From Gymnogyps californianus (Eukaryota; Chordata; Aves; Accipitriformes; Cathartidae): a stretch of DNA of 64,000 nt. The DNA lies in NCBI RefSeq assembly GCF_018139145.2, contig NC_059471.1, forward strand, positions 43,679,726-43,743,725. The letters run 5' to 3'. Below, piece by piece: positions 49,500 to 59,470 of this stretch; the first letter of the stretch is position 1; each line of letters starts with the position of its first letter. Made by a program: the position numbers and the translations under genes. The notes under the pieces are model-generated. The model did not search any database, had not been told where the DNA came from, and worked only from the letters and a program-made list of their open reading frames with translations.

Positions 49500-52400
49500 A
49501 GATTTGGGATATTCAGAAGTAATATTTGGCAGGGAGGGAGGCTGAAACACAGGTGGAAGGAAAATGGGAAAGCAACAATACAAGGGAAGCTGAAACAGTG
49601 TTGAAATGGGTTGGCAGAGAAGAAGGAATGTCACATGGGAAACTGAAAATGTATTTTCATTCTGAAAACGACCTGATAAATCCATTTCAGAATCCTGACT
49701 CTATACTAAACCCAAGCACCTTTCTGCTAGAAGTTCCATGCAATAATAAATGAGTAACAACAAATCCATAGTACTTACTAAGCGGCAATAAAAATGGAAT
49801 AACTGATGAGCAAGTGTCAACTGAATAAAAATGCAGAATTTACAAGTTTTTATATATAGATATACTTAACATTTAGAAGAAGTTTTAATGAGAAAAAAGC
49901 CAAGAAAAAACTTGGTAAAATGTATAAAGAATCAGGTGCTTCTCTTTACTTGGGTTTAATCAATTAATACTGTAGAGAATATATGACCATCGGTTTACAT
50001 GACATTATACAGATGGATGACCTCGTCTTTGAGGAGCTATGGGAGCAACGGAATTGCTTTTGGTTAAGAGGAAGGGGGACACAGAGAGGAACAGACAGAA
50101 ATGCAAAGACAGGAGATAGAAGCCCTAGGAGAAAGATGCAGTTGTTGAAGGGACTCTACAGAAGGATAATGGATAAAAGAAAAGGACTTGATGCTGGTCA
50201 TCACAGTCAATATCATGGGCAAAATGAATGAAGGAAAGACTAAAGAAAAGACATTTTAGTTAAATGTGCTGCAAAGAGAACCAATGTCCCCAGAAAAGAA
50301 ATAGATATCCTGTCATTTGAGGATATTGAAAACTATTTTTAAAAAATCATTAGTTAATTTGAGAGTAGTCTTGCACTGGAAAATGTGTCCTATCGATGAT
50401 TAGCAGCCAACAGTAATCTTCTCTAAATCTACAAACATAAACTCATATAAAACTTAAGATTAAGACAAATTAGGACAAGAAGTCTGATGCAGTTGGAATT
50501 GGAAATAAAGACAGAAAACATGACTAGGGGGAGTGACTGAGATTGGTTAAACACACAGATAGAAACACAGAAACCAGGGCACTGGAAGTCACTGTGAAAG
50601 GGAACTAGTAATAAGAAATGGTTGGCTGACAGTAACTGGGGGACTGAATGTTTTGGACTGACTAGACAAGAACAGGACTCAGTGGTTGAGAATAGAAGGG
50701 AAGATGGGGGACAGAACACAGATAGGGCAAGAAAGTCAGGTAAAGTCATCTGAAGTCTCTTAGAGGGAGAAATCTTGACAAGTAACTGGATACGTGGCAT
50801 ATGGATAGAGTATTACGAGCCAATATCTGGAGACGTCTTGATCTTGATTAACAAGAATATTAGGTGTAAGAAGTTAAAATTAGAGGCTGCAATTATGACT
50901 GGATATAAATGAAACTTGTATTGAAAGGTGAGACAAAAAAGACGCAAGACAGAGATTATAAAATTTGGAAATGGATATTAGGACTGATACAAAGGCCAGA
51001 GATGAGGAAGAAACAATAAAGCTTGATGGAGACGCTGTTGAAAGTGATACAGGTTGCAAGAATAATGAAAGGAAAATTCTGTGCCCAAGAGCATGAAATG
51101 TATCCCAAGATTGTCTTTATTTATCTCAACAAGTATCTGTAAAACCCCTATGGCAAAATGGTCATTCCTTAGACCACACTGCTCATAATAAGGTATTACA
51201 GTTTATCAGTTACTTTGTTAGATTTATCACTGTGAATCTAAAGATTCAAGTCCACAAGGCTGTCAGATGTCATCTGACAGTGTAACTTCTGACTTTGCAG
51301 TTTACTTGTTAAAAAGAAAACCCTAGGAAATGGTTACCTAGGACATTATTCAAATGGTGAAGCAAAACACTCAACTGTTAGGAAATGCCAAAATTAAGAT
51401 TTAACATATGAAAGAAATTGAGATAATCATTCACACCTCTTCTGTAAAGCATGATGTCTAAAGATGAAAGTATTCTATATAAAACAGGTATTATATAAAG
51501 CATGAGAACACATATTGAGCACTGAAGATAAAGAAAATATTGGATAGATATCCATTTATTCAACTACATCCTTGTCCCCTGCACTGAATGAGACAAGGTA
51601 CTGTGAAAAATACAGTATCTAATCATATAATTAAAGATTATATCATGATGCATACACAAAGACGGTTGAACAAAGGTGCGGAAGACAACCTTAATTCTAC
51701 TATTTCCTAATTTTGGAATGCTTGACTTTACAGCCTTGATAATGGCCTTTTCCAATAAAGTTTTTGATCTCATAAGAAATATCATCACACATTTCCACAT
51801 GCTTTTGTCCAAGATTTATACATCAGTAATGGAACTGTGCGCACAAGCTTCACAGAACCACCAAAAGTTCCTTTTCAATGTGGAAGTCCTTCAGATAGCT
51901 ATCTTTCAAACACAAATATAGCAAGAAAGAATCAAGGACTATCGTTTGCTGAGATTATTACACTGATTTTGCTTGTTGAAAAATAGATTAAACAAGTTTC
52001 ATACCAACACAGAAAACAATTTAGGTTAGGTTTTCAGGCAAATGACTGAAGCTGTATCTAAGCAATTCTTATTAATGTGGAAGGCAGCTGCAGGGCAGCT
52101 TTCCCCTAGTACTTAGGCAGCAAAATGCACTTTGGTATGGGCAAATTAAATCATAATTTCTTTCTCACTCTTCCTCAGTAGCCTTCAAAGGCCTTACAAG
52201 TAGTAGTCAGTGTGCTGAGCTGCAGTTGCTTTCTTTCTCTATTCCTGGATCTGCTCAACATCTCCATTTCCTGCCTTGTCCTTTCTGGGAGGGAAAAAGA
52301 CAGACGGCCCTGGAAGCTTTTATGAGCATCGTAGCTGAGTGGCTCTTTTTCTTACATCAGGAAAGCATAGTCTGAAGCCCCTTAGCATTACACTTAACTG

Positions 52401-55210
52401 CACTGTTAATATGAACCTACAGAAGAGGTGGACAACTAGAAAAAGGCGAGAAGCAACGGTGGGAAAGGGCTTAGAAAGCATAAGTTCATTTTGCTAAGGG
52501 ACAGGGAAAGGAAGATAATAGACATTTGGAGAAAGGCTGATAATGTGCTAGAAGGAAAAAAAAATATTTGCAGCAGAATAAGGAATTGGGGTATGAAATT
52601 TTGATTGATGGACAAAAGGAACAAAATTTGCGCTGGGGAGAATGTGTAGTTAAGGAAAAACTGACTGAAAGAGTGGAGTAGGACAGGAAAACTTTGAGGA
52701 CAGGCAAAGTGCAAAGGGTCTCTTGGAACACAAACAGACATTTGGGGGGAAAAAAAAAGATAGGCCTGAGAATTCATGGGAACTGAACAGGGTGAGAAGA
52801 CTGTTAGCAGAAAATGATGGAGCTGGTTTCAGAAGCAGGTGGAATGATAGCATGTAGAAGTTGGAAATTAACTGGAAGAAAGCAGAAAAGGTACAGGCTA
52901 AGGCAATTGCTAGAAAATAGGAAAGAAATGGAGAAGACAAACAGAATAGCAGCCTGAGGGAGAGAAAATTTGGTTAAGCTTCCTGTTCTTATCAGGATAG
53001 CTTTGGGAGAAAGGCACAAAATAATTTGGGAGTGATTTGGGAAAAGGAGTACATGATGGGGACACCATATGAGAAGAATGGTCAATGGGGAAGACAGTGC
53101 AGAAGTAGAACATTTTTAGAATAGTTTAGATAATGTGTAAAGGGAGTGGTGTTTAAATGGAATGAAGATGAATGTACAGGGCTTGAGAGGGAAACTACTG
53201 GGAGACAGAAAATTGGGAATGTGGGATTTACAGAGGAAAAGAAAAATTAATAATGTAGGCAGACAAATACATGGTAAGTAATGAGATGGAGAAGAAAAAG
53301 TCAATGGAAATAAGAAAGTAAGAGCAGCAGTAAATGTCATTGTTCTAGTGTTTAGTAAGAGGTCTGGTAACAAAACAGTATATAAAAGTCAAACATTATC
53401 TTTGTATGGTACCTTTTTGTGTGGGATGAGGGGGTCTTGGGAAACCGGATTGGGAGCTAGGCATAGGCATCTAGTGAACCTACAATATGTATGGAGAAGA
53501 GGATAATCTGCTTTATTATTATTTTAAACAGAAGCAAGAAAGAAAACATTTAAAACCAGTGTCTACACCAGTTCCTAATAACTTAGTATCTGTTTGTAGC
53601 TGTTAAAAAATATGAGACCCATAATTGGGTTATTTATTATGATTATTTGTTAGCATTTTATGGATATTCCAGCAAACTGTTATCTACCCAGTATTTAAAA
53701 AACCCAAACCCAACCCTAAAATATCCTGTATTTCTTCTTTTTATAGTCTCATATTCAAATTTCTTTTTATTATCTCTTCCATTTTACAAAAGACTTTACA
53801 TGAGCTAAAAGTGAATCTGAATGAGTGCTACATGATGAAAAATAGAACAGAACATACTTCCTTTATTGACAAATGCAATTATCTTTTACGCTTAAATTAG
53901 TCCTATTCCTTACTCACAAAAGTGATAGTTAAAAATATCAATATTCAATATAACTTCAAGTTGACAAGTATCCTTTTATTTATAATAAATAGTAGATAAA
54001 ATCTTTCTTTTTAATTATGATTTCCTTGCATAATATTTTCTTAAATGCTGAAATTACACTTGGTATTTCAATTATTTCACTTCCCCACAGAACACTGCAG
54101 CTTTCCTACTTTTGTTTGCTTAGTTATAGAACTGCATAGCATGCTTAATACAGTAAGTTGAAAAAAAATTAATGATTGTGGAGAAAGAGACTATTACCCC
54201 AGACATGCTTTGATACCGAGATAGAGATATATTTTTAAGAGGAATAAGAAAGGCATAAGTATTTCCCTAGTAAGTATTTTTTCCCAGAACCTGAAACACG
54301 AAAGAGATAGTATCACATTCTTTATTATGGAATATATTGTATATTCTATATAATAATTCTTCTATAGTGCATACCAGAGTATATAAAATATCATTTACAG
54401 AGAAAATGTAAGCACATAATCGAAATTTTGCAAAATTGGAAAGACATGGTCTTTGTTGCCCTGATGAAAATTCAAAAAAGTGTTGGAAAGATCCCAATTT
54501 CACCCATTGGAAAGCTTTTGTGGAGTTTTGCAGCTAAATCCTCCAAGGAGCCCATCTGTACTGAGCATACTTTATCCCGGTGCTGCAGGAATGAAGCAGT
54601 TCTTTCCCTGCAACTCTTTCTCCTCATTCCTGCAAACAACTGCCGTGCTAAATATTGAAATAAGAAGAGAGTGCTCTCAGTGCTTCCCTCCCTGATATCC
54701 AGGCAGATGCAGAAGAAGAAATAGAATGTGTACTGAAAGCAGTAGGGAACGTGAGATTGATGGGGAGGTGGGGGGAAGCAGAGAATACAGATGGAGATGT
54801 GGTACCCAACAGGAAAGGCTGGTAACGGGGAATGTCAATGCAGCTCTTCAAATGACTGGACAAGAGGAGGAGGCAACAGGAAGGGTCAGACAGAGACAGG
54901 GGGCTGGGGGTCACTGAGAGAGAAAGAGCTTGTAATTAAAGAAACAATCAGGGTGGCATGAAACTGAGTTCAGAAGAGAATGCTGGAAGAATGTGAAGTT
55001 AGGAAAAAAGAAACACAACGCAGAGCAAGGAAAGAGTGAGATTAGTCATTGACAAAATCTGGAATTGGAGTGAGGAGGAAGAAACTAGGAGGAACTGGGA
55101 CAGAGACACAGGGATATGTGCTAAGGGGGACACAGAGAAAAGGGAGTTCACAGTGAAAGGGAATCCTCCTTCCAATATTGGAAGTGAACACAGAGAGTCC
55201 TGACACTTAG
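49500..55210 (+). other. Series of purine-rich (plus-strand) blocks
   Basis: Stretches around 49.52-49.69, 50.04-50.29, 50.50-51.08, 52.43-53.36 and 54.66-55.20 kb are strongly A/G-rich on the plus strand. The DACH1 pre-mRNA is therefore C/U-rich there. The 14-mer GGGGGACACAGAGA occurs at both 50074-50087 and 55125-55138. The many overlapping minus-strand open frames here exist because pyrimidine-rich codons cannot be stops. The origin is unknown: it could be decayed tandem repeat or an unrecognised element. Confidence 0.6.
51260..51280. repeat. Perfect 21-bp inverted repeat (1-nt centre)
   Basis: CTGTCAGATG, then T, then CATCTGACAG: two exactly complementary 10-bp arms. Each arm holds a TALE-homeodomain-like CTGTCA and an E-box CAGATG. 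Confidence 0.85.
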
Positions 55211-55964
55211 CGTTACTCATCTGCTATTAACTATTTCTTGAACTATTTCTGAAACCTGTCACCCTATAATAGCTAACGCACAATGACAACAAGCTCCTAC
55301 AGTTACATTTGTGTTGTAGGGTTACATATGGTTGTAGATCTAAAAGTTCTGAACTGTTGTATGACAATTAAGCTGAATATATTAAACTATAAGAAATGAC
55401 AACTATTTCTTGCTTCTTTTTTCCTTTTCCTTAAAAAAACCCTGTTTTAATTATATGTTAAGACTGCAAAGTAGAGACAGGAAATGTCAGAATTAAGGTT
55501 GCCTTTGCAACGTGATCCAATATCACAATCAGAATTTATCACGGTCCAGTCTTCAATTAAACAATCATCTGTGGATTTTTTTTTTAATGTGCACCACCTT
55601 GGACAGATGAATCAAGGAAAGGTCATCATTACTGAGAATATTGCCTCTAAGTCCTTGATTTCATTTGTTGCAGAAATGGAAATATATGAAATGAGCATAA
55701 GTAGGCAGAGGATAGCTGGAAAAGAACAGATAATCATGGTTAAAAAGCTGAAGTGCTGTTCCTATGTAGTTTGGGATAAGTCCTTTAGAATACATACTTC
55801 CAAAATACTCAGTAATTATGTGTTGCTCATATTATAAATATCCAGCTTGATATCTCAGCCCATAAGCAAAACTGAATTCAACAGGAACTGTGATTTGAAT
55901 ACACTAAATACATTTGCCAAAAATGCAAAGTATCCTGAAAAATTAGGTCCTTGATACTTGAAAG

Positions 55965-56105
55965 TTAAGCAATTTGTCATCTTAATCTGTCTGTGACTCT
56001 ATTTCCCAGCTTTCAAATTGGAATACTCCAAACCTCACTTCCTTGCAGGAATGCTCTGAAGATAAACTAATTAATGTTTGCAAAGAGCTCAGGTACTGCA
56101 GTGAT
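55965..56105 (+). mobile_element. MIR-like SINE relic
   Basis: gtctgtgactctatttccca, cacttccttgcaggaatgct and gataaactaattaatgtttgcaaagagctc follow the MIR core-to-tail order (cctcagtttcccc, cctcacaggg-tg, gataaattaattaatgtttgtaaagcgc). Confidence 0.7.
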
Positions 56106-56539
56106 TAGTGTAACAGAACGGCTCCCCAAGAAATTAGAAGTCTGTCTTTGCACCAAACAAAATAACAAAATTACTGGATTATAACAAAATGACATAATGA
56201 CTGAATTCTTACTAAACGAATTACGTCAAATGGTGCTTTGAATAAGGCGTACATTTTATGGGAAGGAAAGCAGGATTCTGGAATAACAAACCTCATCACA
56301 CGTACCCACTTCCCAGGCAACGTTTAATCTGGCATATTCCAACTTCTGAGTTATTGACTTTGCAGACATAACTTGCTTTAAATCTAAATGTTTTTGTTTA
56401 TATACATGTGTTTGTCTTTCATAAGAACTTATTGCCTCTTTTGTACTTGTTTATATGCTCAATACATTAAAAGCTTGTTGACTTTTTTTTCTGTTGTTAT
56501 AGCCTCCTTGTGGCACACCAGTAACAACTCTTTCGGAGT

Positions 56540-57330
56540 TAGAAAATGTGATTAAATAACACACAGAAGATGTCAAACGATACTGTTAAGATGATTGACT
56601 TCGAAATGCAAAATAAAGGCAATTGAGAGTGATTACTGGAGCTAATCATTTTAGGCTTGCCTCTGAAAAATGCACCTTCATTTACAATTGAAAATAAATG
56701 CTGTTTTTACTGTTTAGTATTCATGTAGGTAGATTTAGCCTGTTGACTAGAGAAGACATTATAACATAAATACTATCTTAAAAATTTGCTCTTTACTAAT
56801 ATCTTGGTGTTTGCAATACATATATACACATTTAGATTCACAGGGGAAGTAATATGGCTCTCTTTAGTATTTCATGTATAAATTTACTCAGCAGATTTGT
56901 TTTATTAAAATGTAAATAATGGGATACAGTAAATGAAAAATCCAAGATGGGAATAAACAGATTATTTATCGTTAATGCTCAGAGTAGCTTATTGAAACAC
57001 ACCTTTCAGTAACTGCCACCGAGTATTAGCTATGAAATTCTCATCATGCCTTGAATGTTACCCATTAGGTTTAGCCATTTGTATAGTTAAAAGGCTCAAA
57101 ATGTTTCAAATATACCTTTAAAAACATTGTTATCTCAAATCTAACTATACATACTCACAAAAACTGCATTCAGCATGTCTGAGATTCAACCCAATATTGT
57201 TTCAAATTAATTATTCTTCTTTAATTGCTCTGTATAAACAGAAATGACCTATTAATTTAAAGAAAATCTATCAGCACAGAATGTATTCTCTCTTATAAAC
57301 AAGCAAGATGAACTTGACCTTGTTTGAACT
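56540..57330. promoter_or_regulatory. Candidate conserved intronic element near the 69-bp exon
   Basis: PBX-type TGATTGAC at 56592-56599, a homeodomain-like GATTACTGGAGCTAATCATT further on, and several AT-rich homeobox cores over 0.8 kb. No repeats interrupt it. Inferred. Confidence 0.28.
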
Positions 57331-57438
57331 TGTTTTGATGTGGCCCAGATGGTAGGCTACATGCTTGAATAGCAGTCTAAAGCTGAGGAAAAACTCATAT
57401 AGCAAGATCTAGATTTATAGCCTTTTGCAAATTCCTAC

Positions 57439-57507
57439 CTTGTATTGTCCTTTCAGCATCTGTTCTGCCCCCGCTGCGGTCAGCTTCTATCTCTGGGGTC
57501 AGAGAGT
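57439..57507 (-). CDS. DACH1: DACH1 coding exon, polar linker after the coiled coil
   Basis: This small 69-bp exon was found from splice signals and frame. It completes an Asp codon and encodes 22 residues, SLTPEIEADRSGGRTDAERT and then IQ, leaving one G for the last exon. The peptide is acidic, Gly/Ser-containing and probably disordered. It matches the DACH1 tail, which links the coiled coil to the final residues. The acceptor reads tttctatgtttctag|ACT and the donor CAAG|gtagga. It lies 467 bp from the preceding exon and 33.8 kb from the next. Confidence 0.95.
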
Positions 57508-57974
57508 CTAGAAACATAGAAAGGTAAGACTGACACATATTTCATTTGATTCTTATAGCCCTTTTTACAACCTGTTACTCCAGTGCTGAATTACAATACA
57601 ATCAACCTTTGTCAGTTTTTTTAATGTTGAACAATGACTGGAGGCCAGGACAATTTTTTGTTAGACTAGGAAGATTAATGAGCAATAGATTTTTCAAGCA
57701 TAAAGGGGGGGAGAAAAAGAAGAAGAAAAAAAATTGACTTCTCAAGCTAATAATATAAAATTGTCCTAGTTTGAACATTCTCTCCAGTGAATTTATTTGC
57801 ACATACTATATAAGGTAACAAAACAATAAAGAGAGAGGCATCACTTGAATGAAGGAAAGAAAAGAGCTTTTCTTTCTTTTCCCTCCCATCATGTTATAAA
57901 TTTTCAATATAACAAGCTTCTTTTCACACTTAAATTGAAAGTTAATGACACAGAGGCAAAAATTGGCTTCTTAC
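57508..57974 (-). other. DACH1: DACH1 intron (467 bp)
   Basis: Short GT-AG intron between the coiled-coil exon and the 69-bp exon. It contains a purine run on the plus strand at 57704-57734 (G7 followed by GA/A-rich sequence), which is a pyrimidine tract in the transcript. Confidence 0.93.
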
Positions 57975-58118
57975 CATTTAGGACCCTGAGACTATCTGTT
58001 GAAGCTGCCTGTTTCAGTGTCTGTTCTGCTTGCTCCCGCCGTTTAGTCTCAAATTCAAGTGCTTCCTGCAATTTCCTCTTTGCCTTCTTTTCCTTCTTTA
58101 GCCTTTTCTGAATTATTG
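57975..58118 (-). CDS. DACH1: DACH1 coding exon, basic coiled-coil segment
   Basis: This 144-bp exon completes an Ala codon, encodes 47 residues and leaves one base for the next codon. The peptide begins IIQKRLKKEKKAKRKLQ, continues through EALEFETKRREQAEQ and ends ASTDSLRVLN. It is a strongly basic helix followed by an acidic/basic amphipathic stretch, typical of the SKI/SNO/DAC C-terminal coiled coil. The acceptor follows a long pyrimidine tract (ttttcttttttcctag) and the donor AATG|gtaaga is near consensus, so it should be constitutive. The plus-strand open frame over this exon (57845-58111) is a shadow. Confidence 0.97.
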
Positions 58119-58549
58119 CTAGGAAAAAAGAAAATCAGTGTACTCGGATTTGGATCTGAAACTTGGCTACACGATTACCTATTAAGAGTCCCAAGGAACG
58201 CTACAACTGCAACAGTTCATATAAATTGATTAATTACACAATACCAATTTAAATCACTTGAAATTTGCTGGAATCACACTGGGATATTCTAAGAGCTACT
58301 GTTCTATAACATGGTATTGAAAACTGTAGGTGATATTCAGCTATAGCATATATTTTTTTTTATAAACCAATGAGAATCTGTGAATGTCTAAATCAGAAAA
58401 CCTTGGTACCAGCAATGAAATATACTTTTTGCATCATCTGACATAGATAAGCCTCTGTCTCTGGAGGTGATGTGTTTTTTCGGGATTAAGTCCACAATTT
58501 TGTTATTGCCCATAGCACAGTTAGTATACACATAGTGATGAAGTTCTCT

Positions 58550-58574
58550 CCTGCCTGCTTGCCTGCCTGCCTGC
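58550..58574 (+). repeat. (CCTG)n microsatellite
   Basis: About six CCTG/CTTG units at the edge of a locally GC-rich segment. Confidence 0.85.
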
Positions 58575-58860
58575 AGCTTCTCTCCCACAAGAGGGAGATC
58601 CGGTTGCTTGGGTGCCGGGGCTGCAGGAGGAGGTCAGCCCCCATCCTGGTGTGGTCCTCATTCCTTAGGGAAAGGCCCTGAGCTTTCTAACTCCCCTCCA
58701 AGCTGCTGCTTCCTGCAAACCATCTGACCCCTTGCTGCCTGGTCCCTTCCCCATATTTATTGCTTATCCACCTTTGCCTTTGTCTTTCCCTTTTCTCTTT
58801 CTTGCTCTGTCAGCTCCTGCCCCATCAGCCAACTAACCTTGAAAAACTCACAGCAAATCC
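58574..58860. other. Locally GC-rich intronic segment
   Basis: About 290 bp clearly richer in G and C than its surroundings, following the CCTG repeat. Few CpG are present, so it is not a CpG island. It could be an LTR or other insertion, but no diagnostic ends are seen. Confidence 0.35.
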
Positions 58861-59450
58861 TTTATGGGGCTGGATCCCCCAGCCAAGTAAATATTACTTT
58901 GCTTTGTCAAATGTGAGGGAAAATATTAGGAAAGTAAGGAGTATTTTAAAATTAAGCGTTAGAAGGCCCTAATTTAGCAAAATGTTTTCCCTGTATCTCT
59001 TCAGTTCAAATTTTACAAGGAAAAAGATTGCAAGATCAGGATGAAACTTCATCACAATTTTCTTTTCTATGTTACCAGTGACTTACAACCACAAAAGTAA
59101 GACTTGCATGATCCCTAACTGAAGGAACATATCACAGGTTATGTTCCTGATGGAAAAGGACAATGTGAACCAATCTTTCTACTTGATAAAAGCCAAAGTG
59201 AGCCTCTAAAGAAATCATGTAAAGTCGTAGAGCATATCATTATCTCCCCCACCACACCCCAACCCTTCTTACATGGCACATTTAGAGTTTTCAGGGATGT
59301 GCATGTAAGAAGCTTATTTCTCATAAGATCTTCCTGGATAACCCTTTCCTGGAGAGTCTGTTATTTTGACACTAACTAAAAAATTATCTACTAAACTACT
59401 CACTAAAGAATTCTTTACACACGCTAAAAGAATTATCCTTACCAAAACCA

Positions 59451-59470
59451 GATACTAGGTGATACTAGGT
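59451..59470 (+). repeat. 10-bp tandem duplication
   Basis: GATACTAGGT occurs twice head to tail. Confidence 0.85.

Larger units (their letters stand above)
23630..57438 (-). other. DACH1: DACH1 terminal intron (33.8 kb)
   Basis: Bounded by the donor gtagga at 57438 and the acceptor ttttag ending at 23630. I found no further exon with splice signals and a frame compatible with the phase-1 junction. It holds MIR relics (37.0, 44.2 and 56.0 kb), simple repeats, candidate regulatory blocks (30.7, 40.1, 47.1 and 56.6 kb), a pyrimidine-rich block at 42.0-42.85 kb and purine-rich blocks at 49.5-55.2 kb. Confidence 0.9.

Noticed and set aside
52436..53373. Cluster of overlapping minus-strand frames rich in Phe, Ser, Pro and Leu
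   Set aside because: All arise from a pyrimidine-rich strand that cannot easily form stop codons. The translations are low-complexity.
53700..53722. cccaaacccaaccctaaa, telomere-like
   Set aside because: Only one exact CCCTAA unit. The rest is a degenerate C/A run, so it is not an interstitial telomeric repeat.
57845..58111. 88-residue plus-strand frame
   Set aside because: It is the antisense shadow of a DACH1 coding exon.
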